Source: an uncultured Bacteroidales bacterium
GTDB lineage: Bacteria; Bacteroidota; Bacteroidia; Bacteroidales; Barnesiellaceae
Direction of reading: 5' to 3'
DNA: 64,000 nucleotides
Assembly: GCA_949298955.1 (NCBI GenBank)
Contig: CASFYQ010000012.1
Location: 1 to 64,000 of the forward strand
Shown in pieces: positions 9,551 to 18,455 of the stretch. A program made the position numbers and the translations under genes. The notes beneath the pieces are model-generated. The model was not told where the DNA came from. It worked only from the letters and a program-made list of their open reading frames with translations, and searched no databases. The number at the start of each line of letters is the position of its first letter. Positions within the stretch are counted from its first letter, which is position 1.

Positions 9551-11683
9551 ATGGATCAAACCCGCATACAGAAAATTCTGTCCAGCAAACGCGTTTTACA
9601 GTTTGTCTTTTTCATAGCCGCGGTAACTCTGGTTACCTATTTCTTCCCCGGCGAGGGGAAATTCCGCTACTCTTTCCAAGAGGGGAAGCCCTGGAAATAC
9701 GGGCTGCTCACGGCCCCGTTCGACTTTCCCATCTACAAAGACGAGACCGTTATCGAACAAGAGAAAGACAGCATCATGCTCGGCTTTCAGCCGATATTCT
9801 CGTTCAACGAAGCAATAAGCGCCAAATCGACTGCCGATTTTGAAAACTCGCTCAACAGCCTTACCGGCCTGACCATCTCGCCGGAACTGCGTAAAAACAT
9901 GGTTCAAGCCCTGCGCGACACCTATCGCAAAGGCATCGTCTCGTCCGACGCCTACTCCCGGTTACAGTCGAGCAAATTCAAGGAGATACGCATTGTCGAG
10001 AACAACGTCGCCCGCGAGGTTCCCGTGGCCGAACTGCAATCGCCGCGAGAGGCCTATGAAAACATCATCGACCGGTTCCCCGACGCCTACTCCCATCACG
10101 TGCTGCAAAACTGCAACCTCAACGACTACCTCAACATCAACATCACTTTCGACAGCGTCACCACCGACCGCCTCAAAGACAACCTGCTGCAACGCATCGC
10201 CCTCTCCGACGGTATTGTCCAGGCCGGCGAGCGCATCGTGGACCGGGGCGAAATCATCACCCCGCAAACCTACCGGATACTCAAATCGTTCGAAACCGTG
10301 TCGCTCAAAAAAAGCACCGGCAACGACCACCGGGGCTACACCATCGTGGGACAGATTATCGTCTTCACCTGCCTCTTTGCCTTCTTCTACCTCTTTTTGG
10401 CGCTCTTCCGCCCGCAGACTTTCAACGAGATGCGCACCCTCGGTTTCATGATGATGCTCATCGTGGGAATCTCGCTCATCGCCTTCTTCCTATCCGAGAT
10501 ACGCGTACAAGGCATATACCTCGTACCTTTCGCCATCATACCCATCATCATCGTCACCTTTTTCGACTCACGCACGGCTCTCTACGTGCACCTCATCACC
10601 GTGCTCATCTGCGCCTTCACAGCCCCCTTTGCTCTCGAATTTATCTTCTTGCAGCTCATCGTGGGCATGACCGCCATCGACAGCCTCAGCGATCTCTCAC
10701 GACGGTCGCAACTCATGCGCTGCGCCGTATTCGTCTTCCTGGCCTACTGCTTTGCCTACGTGGGCTACACGTTGCTCTCCGAGGGCGATTTGTCGAAAAT
10801 CAACTACACCATGTTCATCTATTTCGGCATCAACTGCGTGTTCCTGCTCTTTGCCTACCTGCTCATCTACATCTTCGAGAAGAGTTTCGGGTTCATCTCT
10901 ACCGTCACGCTGGTCGAACTCTCCGATGTGAACAACCCCATTCTGCGCCAACTCTCAGAAGAGTGCCCCGGCACCTTCCAACACTCGCTGCAAATATCGA
11001 ACCTCGCCGCCGAGGCCGCCAACAAAATCGGGGCCAAAGCCCAGCTGGTACGTACCGGTGCCCTCTACCACGACATAGGCAAACTGAAAAATCCCGCCTT
11101 CTTCACCGAGAACCAGTCGGGGTTTAACCCCCACACGCCCCTCTCATTCGAGCAGAGCGCACAAATTGTCATCTCGCACGTAACCGACGGACTCAAGATG
11201 GCCGACAAACAAAGTCTGCCCCAGGCCATCAAAGACTTTATCGCCACACATCACGGCAAGGGAAAAGCCAAGTTCTTCTACAACTCCTATCGCAACAAAT
11301 ACCCCGACCGCCCCGTCGATGAAGCCAAATTTACCTATCCCGGACCCAATCCGTTCAGCAAAGAGACGGGTATCCTCATGATGGCCGATGCCGTCGAAGC
11401 AGCCTCGCGCAGCCTCAAAGAGTATACCAACGAAAGCATCTCACAACTGGTCAACCGCATTATCGACTCGCAAATCGCCGACGGGCTGCTGCGCGACACC
11501 CCCCTCAGCTTCCGCGACGTGGAGACCATCAAGGCTACTTTCATCGAGAAACTCAAGACCATCTACCACACCCGCATCAGCTATCCCGAACTTAACAAAA
11601 ACGAGAAACCTCACGAAGAAAAATCGGACGAAGGGCCCGCTCCCGAAAGCGACAAAGAGACCGACGCCTCCACTCCAAAATAA
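9551..11683 (+). CDS. 7TM-HD family phosphodiesterase (PgpH-like)
   Basis: This 710-residue membrane protein has an N-terminal transmembrane anchor (about 16-35), a 230-residue extracytoplasmic 7TMR-HDED-like domain, about seven membrane segments (roughly 265-450) and a cytoplasmic HD domain. Metal ligands are visible at about H478 (FQHSLQ) and H507-D508 (YHDIGK), with HVTDG and THHGKGKAKF further on. Characterised relatives (PgpH of Listeria) hydrolyse cyclic di-AMP; the substrate here is inferred. The C-terminus is a charged, low-complexity tail (KNEKPHEEKSDEG). The gene starts 9 bases after the RSH gene and probably shares its transcript. Confidence 0.9.
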   Translation: MDQTRIQKILSSKRVLQFVFFIAAVTLVTYFFPGEGKFRYSFQEGKPWKYGLLTAPFDFPIYKDETVIEQEKDSIMLGFQPIFSFNEAISAKSTADFENSLNSLTGLTISPELRKNMVQALRDTYRKGIVSSDAYSRLQSSKFKEIRIVENNVAREVPVAELQSPREAYENIIDRFPDAYSHHVLQNCNLNDYLNINITFDSVTTDRLKDNLLQRIALSDGIVQAGERIVDRGEIITPQTYRILKSFETVSLKKSTGNDHRGYTIVGQIIVFTCLFAFFYLFLALFRPQTFNEMRTLGFMMMLIVGISLIAFFLSEIRVQGIYLVPFAIIPIIIVTFFDSRTALYVHLITVLICAFTAPFALEFIFLQLIVGMTAIDSLSDLSRRSQLMRCAVFVFLAYCFAYVGYTLLSEGDLSKINYTMFIYFGINCVFLLFAYLLIYIFEKSFGFISTVTLVELSDVNNPILRQLSEECPGTFQHSLQISNLAAEAANKIGAKAQLVRTGALYHDIGKLKNPAFFTENQSGFNPHTPLSFEQSAQIVISHVTDGLKMADKQSLPQAIKDFIATHHGKGKAKFFYNSYRNKYPDRPVDEAKFTYPGPNPFSKETGILMMADAVEAASRSLKEYTNESISQLVNRIIDSQIADGLLRDTPLSFRDVETIKATFIEKLKTIYHTRISYPELNKNEKPHEEKSDEGPAPESDKETDASTPK

Positions 11684-11798
11684 AACCACATAACCCGAGA
11701 CTCTTGTCCTCGGTGAAAAACCGTCATCACACTTTTATGACCTTGCCACAAACCCGGGGAGGAGAGATATTTCTTTTGCAGGAAAATTGCAAAAGAAG

Positions 11799-13832
11799 AT
11801 GGTACCGATACGACACGAGACAATAACGGTTGAAGCCAACCGGCTGCGAAACGAGAAGCTGAAACGATTCTATTCCCCCGCGACGGGCGAGGGCAGCGAC
11901 ACGGGCGACCGACGCCCCTTGCAGCTACCCGACGCTCCGCTGCCGCTGCAATATATCCCGGCGGCAATGTTCGACGAACCGCTGGTGCGACAACTTGCCG
12001 AAGCAGGGAGTCTGGTCGATTTTCTGCGTCGGCAGGGAGTCGAAATTGTCGACGACAGTCCCACCCCGGCAGCAAACGGCGAGGGCGACGACAGCAAGCT
12101 TTCGCCTCTCGACACGTTGTGGCGGGAGTTCATACAGGTGCGCATACGATACGACTTCGAATTTTGGGCATACAGTTTCGTACGCATCAAGGACAAGTTG
12201 GGGGCCGACGATATTCCCTTTCGGCTCAACCGGCCGCAACGCCGCATACTGGGCATGCTCGAATCGATGCGCACTGCCGGCCGCCCCATTCGCCTCATTC
12301 TGCTCAAAGCCCGCCAGTGGGGAGGCTCTACCCTCATACAAATCTACATGGCTTGGATACAGCTGGTGCACCGCCGCAACTGGAACAGCGTGATATGCGC
12401 CCACATCAAGGAGTCGGCCGCCAACATCAAGGGCATGTATAGCAAACTGCTGGCCAATTATCCCGACTGGCTGCTCGACGAAGGCAAGCCCAAATTCCGC
12501 CCTTTCGAACGTATGGCCAACACCTCGGTCATTGCGGGGCGCGACTGCCGGGTCACCATCGGGTCGGCCGAAAGCCAGGAGTCGATACGAGGCATCGATG
12601 TCGCCATGGCACACCTCTCCGAGGTAGCCTTCTGGCGCAACAGCCGAATGAAATCGCCCGAGCAACTGGTACGCTCGGTATGCGGCTCGATTATGCTGCT
12701 GCCCTACTCGATGGTCGTGATGGAGAGCACGGCCAACGGCACCGGTTCTTATTTCCACCAGGAGTGTGAACGGGCCAAACGGCACGAAAGCGACAAACAG
12801 TTTGCCTTCGTGCCCTGGTTCGAAATCGAAATGTATACCATTCCCGTCGACGACTACGACTCGCTCATCGCCACACTCACCGACTACGAGCGTATGCTCT
12901 GGGCCCGCGGAGCCACCCTCGAAGCTATTGCCTGGTACCGGCAGAAACGCAAAGAGTATGCCCGCCATACCGACATGATGGCCGAGTATCCCAGCGACGA
13001 CATCGAGGCGTTCTGCTACTCGGGCGAACGGGTGTTCGACCCCACGCTCGTCGAGAAATTGCGGCGCAGTTGCTGCTCACCCCGCTTCGAAGGCGACATT
13101 CACGGCCGGGAGCTTACCGGCCGGGAAGCTCTCGAAGACATCGAGTTGGAGGCCCGACCGAACGGACCGCTGCAAGTGTGGGAATATCCGGCCGAACGGC
13201 ACGAGATGCGCGACCGCTATCTGGCAGTGGTCGACATCGGCGGTCGCTCCGACACGGCCGACTACTCGGTTATCGCCATCTTCGACCGCTACTGGATGCT
13301 CGAAGGAGGGCCCGCCGAGGTGGTGGCCCAGTGGCGGGGGCACATCGACCACGACCTGCTCGCCTGGAAAGCCGCCCAACTCGCCACCTATTATCAAAAT
13401 GCCCTGCTGGTCATCGAGAGCAACACCCTCGAAACCGAGCACGACGACAGCGAACACTCGGCCTACCTGCTCGACACCCTCTCGCGTTACTACGAGAACC
13501 TCTATGCCCGACAGGCTCCGCCCGACAGCATCGGGCAGCGTCCGGCCTCTCGCTGGGGCTTCCACATGAACCGGGCTACCAAGGTGCTGGTAATCGACGC
13601 CCAGCGGTCGGCTCTGCGCGAGAGAGCCTACATCGAGCACGACGCTCAGGCCTGCTACGAACACGACGTGTTCGAACGCAAGCCCAACGGCAGCTACGGA
13701 GCCATGGAGGGGCACCACGACGACATACTCATTACCCGCTGCATCGGCAACTACATTTGCAGCCGCGAACTCCCTTCGTTCATCAAGCCGGGCCGCCTGG
13801 GCGAGAACATTGTCAACGAGTCGTCGATATAG
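11799..13832 (+). CDS. Orphan phage-type terminase large subunit (ATPase-nuclease)
   Basis: This 677-residue protein has the two-domain plan of a phage DNA-packaging terminase. The ATPase part has a Walker A-like LLKARQWGGST (168-178), a Walker B region GIDVAMAHLSEVAFW (265-279, glutamate E275) and a coupling motif MESTANG (308-314). The nuclease part has RNase H-fold acidic residues D479 (LAVVDIGG), E540 (LLVIESN) and D641-D642 (GHHDDIL). All key residues are present, so it should be functional. An ATG at 11799 is preferred over an in-frame TTG four codons earlier. No small terminase, portal, protease or capsid gene is adjacent, and GC content matches the host. It may be domesticated or a phage remnant; the biological role is unknown. 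Confidence 0.8.
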   Translation: MVPIRHETITVEANRLRNEKLKRFYSPATGEGSDTGDRRPLQLPDAPLPLQYIPAAMFDEPLVRQLAEAGSLVDFLRRQGVEIVDDSPTPAANGEGDDSKLSPLDTLWREFIQVRIRYDFEFWAYSFVRIKDKLGADDIPFRLNRPQRRILGMLESMRTAGRPIRLILLKARQWGGSTLIQIYMAWIQLVHRRNWNSVICAHIKESAANIKGMYSKLLANYPDWLLDEGKPKFRPFERMANTSVIAGRDCRVTIGSAESQESIRGIDVAMAHLSEVAFWRNSRMKSPEQLVRSVCGSIMLLPYSMVVMESTANGTGSYFHQECERAKRHESDKQFAFVPWFEIEMYTIPVDDYDSLIATLTDYERMLWARGATLEAIAWYRQKRKEYARHTDMMAEYPSDDIEAFCYSGERVFDPTLVEKLRRSCCSPRFEGDIHGRELTGREALEDIELEARPNGPLQVWEYPAERHEMRDRYLAVVDIGGRSDTADYSVIAIFDRYWMLEGGPAEVVAQWRGHIDHDLLAWKAAQLATYYQNALLVIESNTLETEHDDSEHSAYLLDTLSRYYENLYARQAPPDSIGQRPASRWGFHMNRATKVLVIDAQRSALRERAYIEHDAQACYEHDVFERKPNGSYGAMEGHHDDILITRCIGNYICSRELPSFIKPGRLGENIVNESSI

Positions 13833-13963
13833 GCGGGAGACGCTCCCGGGAGAAGGATTTCACGGTTCGGCGTGAGCAGAGGCAAAGCAGCTGCTCCTCC
13901 GGGCCGGATGATAAGAAATACTAATAATCGGGGCTCTCTTTTGGCAAAGCTCTTGCCTTCGAC

Positions 13964-13971
13964 TATCTTTA
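13964..13971 (+). promoter_or_regulatory. Probable -7 element for the thioredoxin-like gene
   Basis: TATCTTTA, one base off TAnnTTTG, follows GCTCTTGCCTTCGAC, which resembles the end of the promoter-bearing repeat at 3082-3108. It lies about 110 bases before the start codon, leaving a long leader. Confidence 0.4.
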
Positions 13972-14081
13972 CAGCCGAAAAGCCTCGACGGGGAAGCCGG
14001 GCTTTCGTCTCATTACCGAGGGAGGATTGACTGCCATATCTGATTTTCCCCATTCCATCAAATCTGCAAACCACAACCGAT

Positions 14082-14552
14082 ATGAAAATAAAGTACATCT
14101 TGGGTATCGCTTTGACCTGCCTGCCATTCCTCTTCCCGGGCCAGGCCAAGGAACAACCCTCCCAACAGGAAAAGAACGCACAAGTGCAGCCGGTAAAGCC
14201 CCGCCAACTCACCAAGGCCGAGTTTCTCTCGAAAGTGGTTAATTTCGAGAAGACCCCCGACCGCTGGGAATACCTGGGAACCCGCCCCTGTATCGTCGAT
14301 TTCTACGCCAGCTGGTGCGGTCCCTGCCGCCAACTGGCCCCCATACTCGATGAAATTGCCGCCGAATATGCCGGGAAAATCGATGTCTATAAAGTCAATA
14401 TCGACAAGGAGCCGCAACTGGCTGCGCTGTTCGGGATACAAAGCATTCCCACCCTGCTCTTCTGCCCCATGGAAAACCAGCCCCAGATTGCCGCCGGGCT
14501 CATGAGTAAGGAGAGCTTGCAAGAGGCCATCGAGCAGGTATTGCTCCCGTAG
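14082..14552 (+). CDS. Exported thioredoxin-fold protein
   Basis: This 156-residue protein has a signal peptide (about 1-22, ending FPGQA) and a thioredoxin domain with the active site ASWCGPCRQ at about 73-81 and the cis-proline segment GIQSIPTLLF near 126. The CGPC motif is that of reducing thioredoxins rather than DsbA-like oxidases. Export implies a role in periplasmic disulfide reduction or peroxide protection, as for similar Bacteroidales proteins. It stands alone with its own probable promoter and is followed 66 bases later by the SLC13 transporter on the same strand. Confidence 0.88.
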   Translation: MKIKYILGIALTCLPFLFPGQAKEQPSQQEKNAQVQPVKPRQLTKAEFLSKVVNFEKTPDRWEYLGTRPCIVDFYASWCGPCRQLAPILDEIAAEYAGKIDVYKVNIDKEPQLAALFGIQSIPTLLFCPMENQPQIAAGLMSKESLQEAIEQVLLP

Positions 14553-14618
14553 GCGACCTGTACCCCCATGACAAAGAATCACAGACCGAAGCTTCTTCAA
14601 CACTAAAAACTTTACACG

Positions 14619-16478
14619 ATGGTCATCACTCTCGTAATTCTCGTTATCACATCAGCACTGTTCGTCTCGGGCAGATTCCGCTCCGACATCATAGCGTTAT
14701 GCTCACTCATCGCCCTGATGGTCTGCGGCATCCTCACCCCAGAAGAGGGGCTGTCGGGATTTTCAAACAATGTCGTAATCATGATGGTCGGACTGTTTGT
14801 CGTCGGAGGAGCAATCTTCCAGACAGGACTCGCGAAGATGATCAGTTCACGTATTCTCAAACTGGCAGGCAACAGCGAACTGAAACTGTTCCTGTTGGTC
14901 ATGCTGGTAACCGCCTCGATAGGTGCGTTTGTCAGCAACACGGGTACAGTGGCACTCATGCTTCCCATCGTAGTAAGCCTGGCAAACAATGCGGGGACCA
15001 ACCCCAGCCGGCTGCTGATGCCGCTCGCCTTTGCAAGCAGCATGGGAGGAATGATGACGCTGATAGGTACTCCGCCCAACTTGATTATCAGCGACACGCT
15101 CTCCCACGCAGGGCACGAACCTCTTTCGTTCTTTTCCTTTACACCAGTAGGCGTCATCTGTATTCTGACGGGAATATTGGTGCTTCTTCCCCTTACCAAA
15201 TGGTTCCTTTCGCGGAAAGAAAAATCCGACCCGGACGCCGGAACAGGCAAGTCCCTGACGCAACTGGCCAAGGAGTACAGACTCTCCAATAACCTTTACC
15301 GGTTGAGAGTCCTATCGGATTCGAGGGCTTTGGGAAAAACCATCGTCGAACTGGATGTCCGCAACGTGTACCATCTCAATGTGCTGGAAATCAGGAGAGT
15401 CGATACGGCACAACACAAGTTTCTCAAGACTGTGACACAAAAGCAAGCGTCGGCAAACACAATCATCAAAAGCGGAGATGTGCTGTATGTCACGGGAGAA
15501 ATATCCTCTGTAAACCGCTTTTCGGAAGAGCTTGGACTTGAACTGATGGACGAGCACAATGCGGAATTTGCATCGCTCCCTCAGAAAAAACTCGCGTTCT
15601 ACAATATAGGCATAGCCGAAATCCTGCTCATGTCCTCCTCAAAAATAGTAAACATGAAAGTAAAGGAAGCCGGTTTCAGAGACAAGTTCAATGTCAATGT
15701 ACTGGGTATCAAACGGCGAAAAGAGTATATTCTCAATGATTTGGGAAATACCGTGATGCACAACGGAGATGTGCTGCTGGTACAGGGTGCATGGCCTGAT
15801 ATTGCCAGACTAAGCAAAGATGATACCGAATGGGTGGTTTTGGGACAGCCGCTTGAAGAAGCCCAAAAAGTCACATTGGATTACATGGCACCGGTAGCCG
15901 CCATAATCATGGTAGCCATGATAGCCATGATGGTATTCGATTTCATACCCGTGGCACCCGTCACGGCGGTGATGATTGCAGCCTTACTGATGGTTATAAC
16001 AGGCTGTTTCCGCAATGTCGAAGCGGCCTACAAAACCATAAACTGGGAAACCATTGTCCTTTTTGCCGCCATGCTGCCGATGTCGCTTGCCCTCGAAAAG
16101 ACAGGAGTATCGAATTATATTGCGAATGCTCTGGCGGACGGGCTGGGATCGCATGGGCCGATGTTGATGATGGCCGGAATCTACTTTGCCACTTCGCTTA
16201 TGACCCTGTTTATCAGCAATACGGTTACTGCCGTGCTCATGGCTCCGATAGCCTTGCAGAGTGCCACACAGATTGGAGTGAACCCTGTCCCGTTTCTATT
16301 TGCCGTGGCAGTCGCGGCAAGCATGTGCTTCGCCTCTCCTTTCTCCACTCCGCCGAATGCCCTGGTGATGAAAGCCGGACAATATACATTCATGGATTAC
16401 ATAAAGGTAGGACTTCCGCTACAAGTTATCATGGGAATCGTCATGGTTATTGTACTGCCACTGTTGTTCCCTTTCTGA
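14619..16478 (+). CDS. SLC13-family permease with two RCK-C (TrkA-C) domains
   Basis: This 619-residue inner-membrane protein has about 12 predicted membrane segments in two halves (about 1-200 and 425-619). Between them lie two cytoplasmic RCK-C domains at about 225-300 and 310-390. The SLC13-type signatures SNTGTVALMLPI (about 107-118) and IGTPPNLIISD (about 149-159) recur in weaker form in the second half (SNTVTAVLMAPIAL; STPPNALVM). Relatives carry sulfate, dicarboxylates or other anions with sodium or protons; the substrate is not predictable. By eye its codon use is less GC-rich than its neighbours (more third-position A and T), suggesting later acquisition. Confidence 0.88.
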   Translation: MVITLVILVITSALFVSGRFRSDIIALCSLIALMVCGILTPEEGLSGFSNNVVIMMVGLFVVGGAIFQTGLAKMISSRILKLAGNSELKLFLLVMLVTASIGAFVSNTGTVALMLPIVVSLANNAGTNPSRLLMPLAFASSMGGMMTLIGTPPNLIISDTLSHAGHEPLSFFSFTPVGVICILTGILVLLPLTKWFLSRKEKSDPDAGTGKSLTQLAKEYRLSNNLYRLRVLSDSRALGKTIVELDVRNVYHLNVLEIRRVDTAQHKFLKTVTQKQASANTIIKSGDVLYVTGEISSVNRFSEELGLELMDEHNAEFASLPQKKLAFYNIGIAEILLMSSSKIVNMKVKEAGFRDKFNVNVLGIKRRKEYILNDLGNTVMHNGDVLLVQGAWPDIARLSKDDTEWVVLGQPLEEAQKVTLDYMAPVAAIIMVAMIAMMVFDFIPVAPVTAVMIAALLMVITGCFRNVEAAYKTINWETIVLFAAMLPMSLALEKTGVSNYIANALADGLGSHGPMLMMAGIYFATSLMTLFISNTVTAVLMAPIALQSATQIGVNPVPFLFAVAVAASMCFASPFSTPPNALVMKAGQYTFMDYIKVGLPLQVIMGIVMVIVLPLLFPF

Positions 16479-16591
16479 GAACATCAACCGGCAACAGTAC
16501 ATGAGGATATTTGCAACAAGAACGGCACAAACGGTTCGACCGGCATTCACCTGGTAAAGAGGGGAAAGGGGGGTTCGACAATCAGGTGGTT

Positions 16592-17107
16592 CTATTCGCC
16601 GTCGTCGGGCCACAAGCACAAGGCAATGCGGGCACACCCCTCGGCATCGGCCAACGCCTGATGATGACGGTCGAAGGGAATCCCCAGATAGGCGCACACC
16701 GTGGGCAGCCGATAGTTCCCGATAGCCGCACGCGGAATCACCCGCCGCGCCTGTGCAAGGGTGCAAAAAAAATCGCCATACACATAGTCGATGCCATACA
16801 TGCGGCAGGTAGCCCGCAGCACCCGTTCGTCGAAAGATTTGTTGTGAGCCACCAGCCGCAGCCCCTCGACCAGCGGCGACACCTCGCTCCACACCTGTCC
16901 GAAATTGGGAGCATGACAAGTGTCGGCCGGGAAAATGCCGTGAATCTGCTCCGAAAAACGGCGCACATAATAATCGGGCTCGGGGCGCACCAGCCGGTGT
17001 ATGCGATGTGTCACCTCGCCCCCGCGCACCACCACAAGCCCCACCGAGCAGATGCTGGTGGGTTCGTAATTGGCGGTTTCGAAATCGATGGCGGCAAAAT
17101 CTTTCAT
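16592..17107 (-). CDS. DnaQ-like DEDDh 3'-5' exonuclease
   Basis: This 171-residue protein has the four acidic residues and histidine of DEDDh exonucleases: D8 and E10 (AIDFET), D93 (HNKSFDERV), H149 and D154 (HHQALADAEG). It resembles the proofreading epsilon subunit of DNA polymerase III but has no extra domain, so it may act in repair or RNA/DNA trimming. The start MKDFAAIDFET was preferred over a longer frame whose extra 55 residues are unlike the family and overlap the divergent mtnN promoter region. No clear promoter box was found for it. Confidence 0.88.
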   Translation of the reverse strand: MKDFAAIDFETANYEPTSICSVGLVVVRGGEVTHRIHRLVRPEPDYYVRRFSEQIHGIFPADTCHAPNFGQVWSEVSPLVEGLRLVAHNKSFDERVLRATCRMYGIDYVYGDFFCTLAQARRVIPRAAIGNYRLPTVCAYLGIPFDRHHQALADAEGCARIALCLWPDDGE

Positions 17108-17215
17108 ATCGAGAAATCTATCCGGCGATAAAAATAGGTAAAATTCCCGAAAACGGCATACCCCTCGCCCCTGTGAATTTCGCCGTCCAAATTTTGCTGT
17201 CCGTGAGATTACCCC

Positions 17216-17223
17216 TACCTTTG
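17216..17223 (+). promoter_or_regulatory. -7 promoter element for mtnN-luxS
   Basis: TACCTTTG lies 23 bases before mtnN, with TTTTGC about 20 bases further upstream as a -33 candidate. Confidence 0.6.
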
Positions 17224-17246
17224 CCCTGCAAGAGAAAAACGAAAAA

Positions 17247-17930
17247 ATGAGAATAGGAATTATCGTAGCCATGCAGAGCGAGCTCGATTGTGTGCGCCGC
17301 CTGCTGGAGAACCCCCGCGAAGAGCGTCACGGCTCGTCGCTCTTTATCGCCGGGACAAGCGGCACCCACGAGCTGATACTCACCCAAAGCGGAATCGGCA
17401 AGGTATCATCGGCCATACGGACCTATGAACTGATAGACCGCTATCGCCCCGACTGCGTACTCAACACCGGGGTGGCCGGTGGCATAGACCCCTCGATGCG
17501 GGTGATGGATATAGTCGTAGGGGCCGAGATTGTCTACCACGACGTGTGGTGCGGCGAGGGCAACGCCTGGGGGCAGGTGCAGGGATTGCCTCCCCGATTT
17601 CACAGTGCCGGGGCTTTGGTCGAGAAAGCCTTGCAGGTGGAAACCCCGCTGCGCCTGTACAAAGGGCTGGTGTGCAGCGGCGACCGCTTCATCACCGACC
17701 CGAAAGAGCTTGCCGAAATCAAACGGCTCTTCCCCGAAGGTATGGCCGTCGACATGGAGTCGGGCTCCATCGCCCAGGTATGCCACATGCGCGGCGTCCC
17801 CTTTTTGAGTTTCCGCATCATCAGCGATACCCCGGGAGTAGAGGGGCACATGGCCCAGTATAATCACTTTTGGGAAGATGCCCCTCACCGCTCGTTCGAG
17901 GTACTCACCAACCTTATCGAAAAATTGTAA
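17247..17930 (+). CDS. mtnN: 5'-methylthioadenosine/S-adenosylhomocysteine nucleosidase
   Basis: MtnN (Pfs) splits S-adenosylhomocysteine to adenine and S-ribosylhomocysteine, and methylthioadenosine likewise. The 227-residue protein has E12 (MQSEL), the NTGVAGG loop (73-79), the VDMES segment with E171 and the catalytic aspartate D194 (ISDTPG). Its length matches the E. coli enzyme. LuxS, which uses its product, starts 24 bases downstream, and a promoter precedes the pair. Together they form the detoxification branch of the activated methyl cycle and can release autoinducer-2 precursor. Confidence 0.95.
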   Translation: MRIGIIVAMQSELDCVRRLLENPREERHGSSLFIAGTSGTHELILTQSGIGKVSSAIRTYELIDRYRPDCVLNTGVAGGIDPSMRVMDIVVGAEIVYHDVWCGEGNAWGQVQGLPPRFHSAGALVEKALQVETPLRLYKGLVCSGDRFITDPKELAEIKRLFPEGMAVDMESGSIAQVCHMRGVPFLSFRIISDTPGVEGHMAQYNHFWEDAPHRSFEVLTNLIEKL

Positions 17931-17954
17931 TATCCCTTTAAATACCCATCGGTT

Positions 17955-18455
17955 ATGAAAAAAATACCCAGTTTCACCATAGACCATATTCATCTGTTGC
18001 GCGGCATCTACGTTTCGCGCAAAGACTACTTGGGCGACCACGTAGTCACCACCTTCGACATTCGCATGAAAGAGCCCAACCGCGAGCCGGCCATCGGCTA
18101 CGGAGCCTTGCACACCATCGAGCACCTGGCTGCCACCTACCTGCGCAACCACCCGGCGTGGGGCGATAAAATCGTATTCTGGGGCCCGATGGGCTGCTGC
18201 ACGGGCAACTATTTCCTGATGCAGGGCGACCTCGAGTCGCGCGACATCGTCGACCTCATGCGCGAGACCTTCCGCTTTATCCGCGATTTCGAAGGCGAGG
18301 TGCCCGGGGCCGCACCACGCGACTGCGGCAACTACCTGCTGCACGACCTGCCCATGGCCCGCTGGGAAGCCGACAAATACCTGCGCGAGGTACTCGACGT
18401 AATCGAGGAGAAAAATCTCGTCTACCCTACGGTCGAGGATACGGTCAACGATTGA
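17955..18455 (+). CDS. luxS: S-ribosylhomocysteine lyase
   Basis: LuxS converts S-ribosylhomocysteine to homocysteine and DPD, the autoinducer-2 precursor. In this 166-residue protein the metal ligands H53 and H57 (HTIEH) and C124 (RDCGNY) and the catalytic cysteine C81 (GCCTG) are all present. The double cysteine at 81-82 is slightly unusual, as many family members have GCRTG or GCQTG. The gene follows mtnN in the same transcript. Its last 11 bases overlap the 3' end of the convergent SanA-like gene. Confidence 0.96.
   Translation: MKKIPSFTIDHIHLLRGIYVSRKDYLGDHVVTTFDIRMKEPNREPAIGYGALHTIEHLAATYLRNHPAWGDKIVFWGPMGCCTGNYFLMQGDLESRDIVDLMRETFRFIRDFEGEVPGAAPRDCGNYLLHDLPMARWEADKYLREVLDVIEEKNLVYPTVEDTVND

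Noticed and set aside
11799-13832. Part of a prophage
   Set aside because: No other phage gene, integrase or attachment repeat was found on either side within the window.
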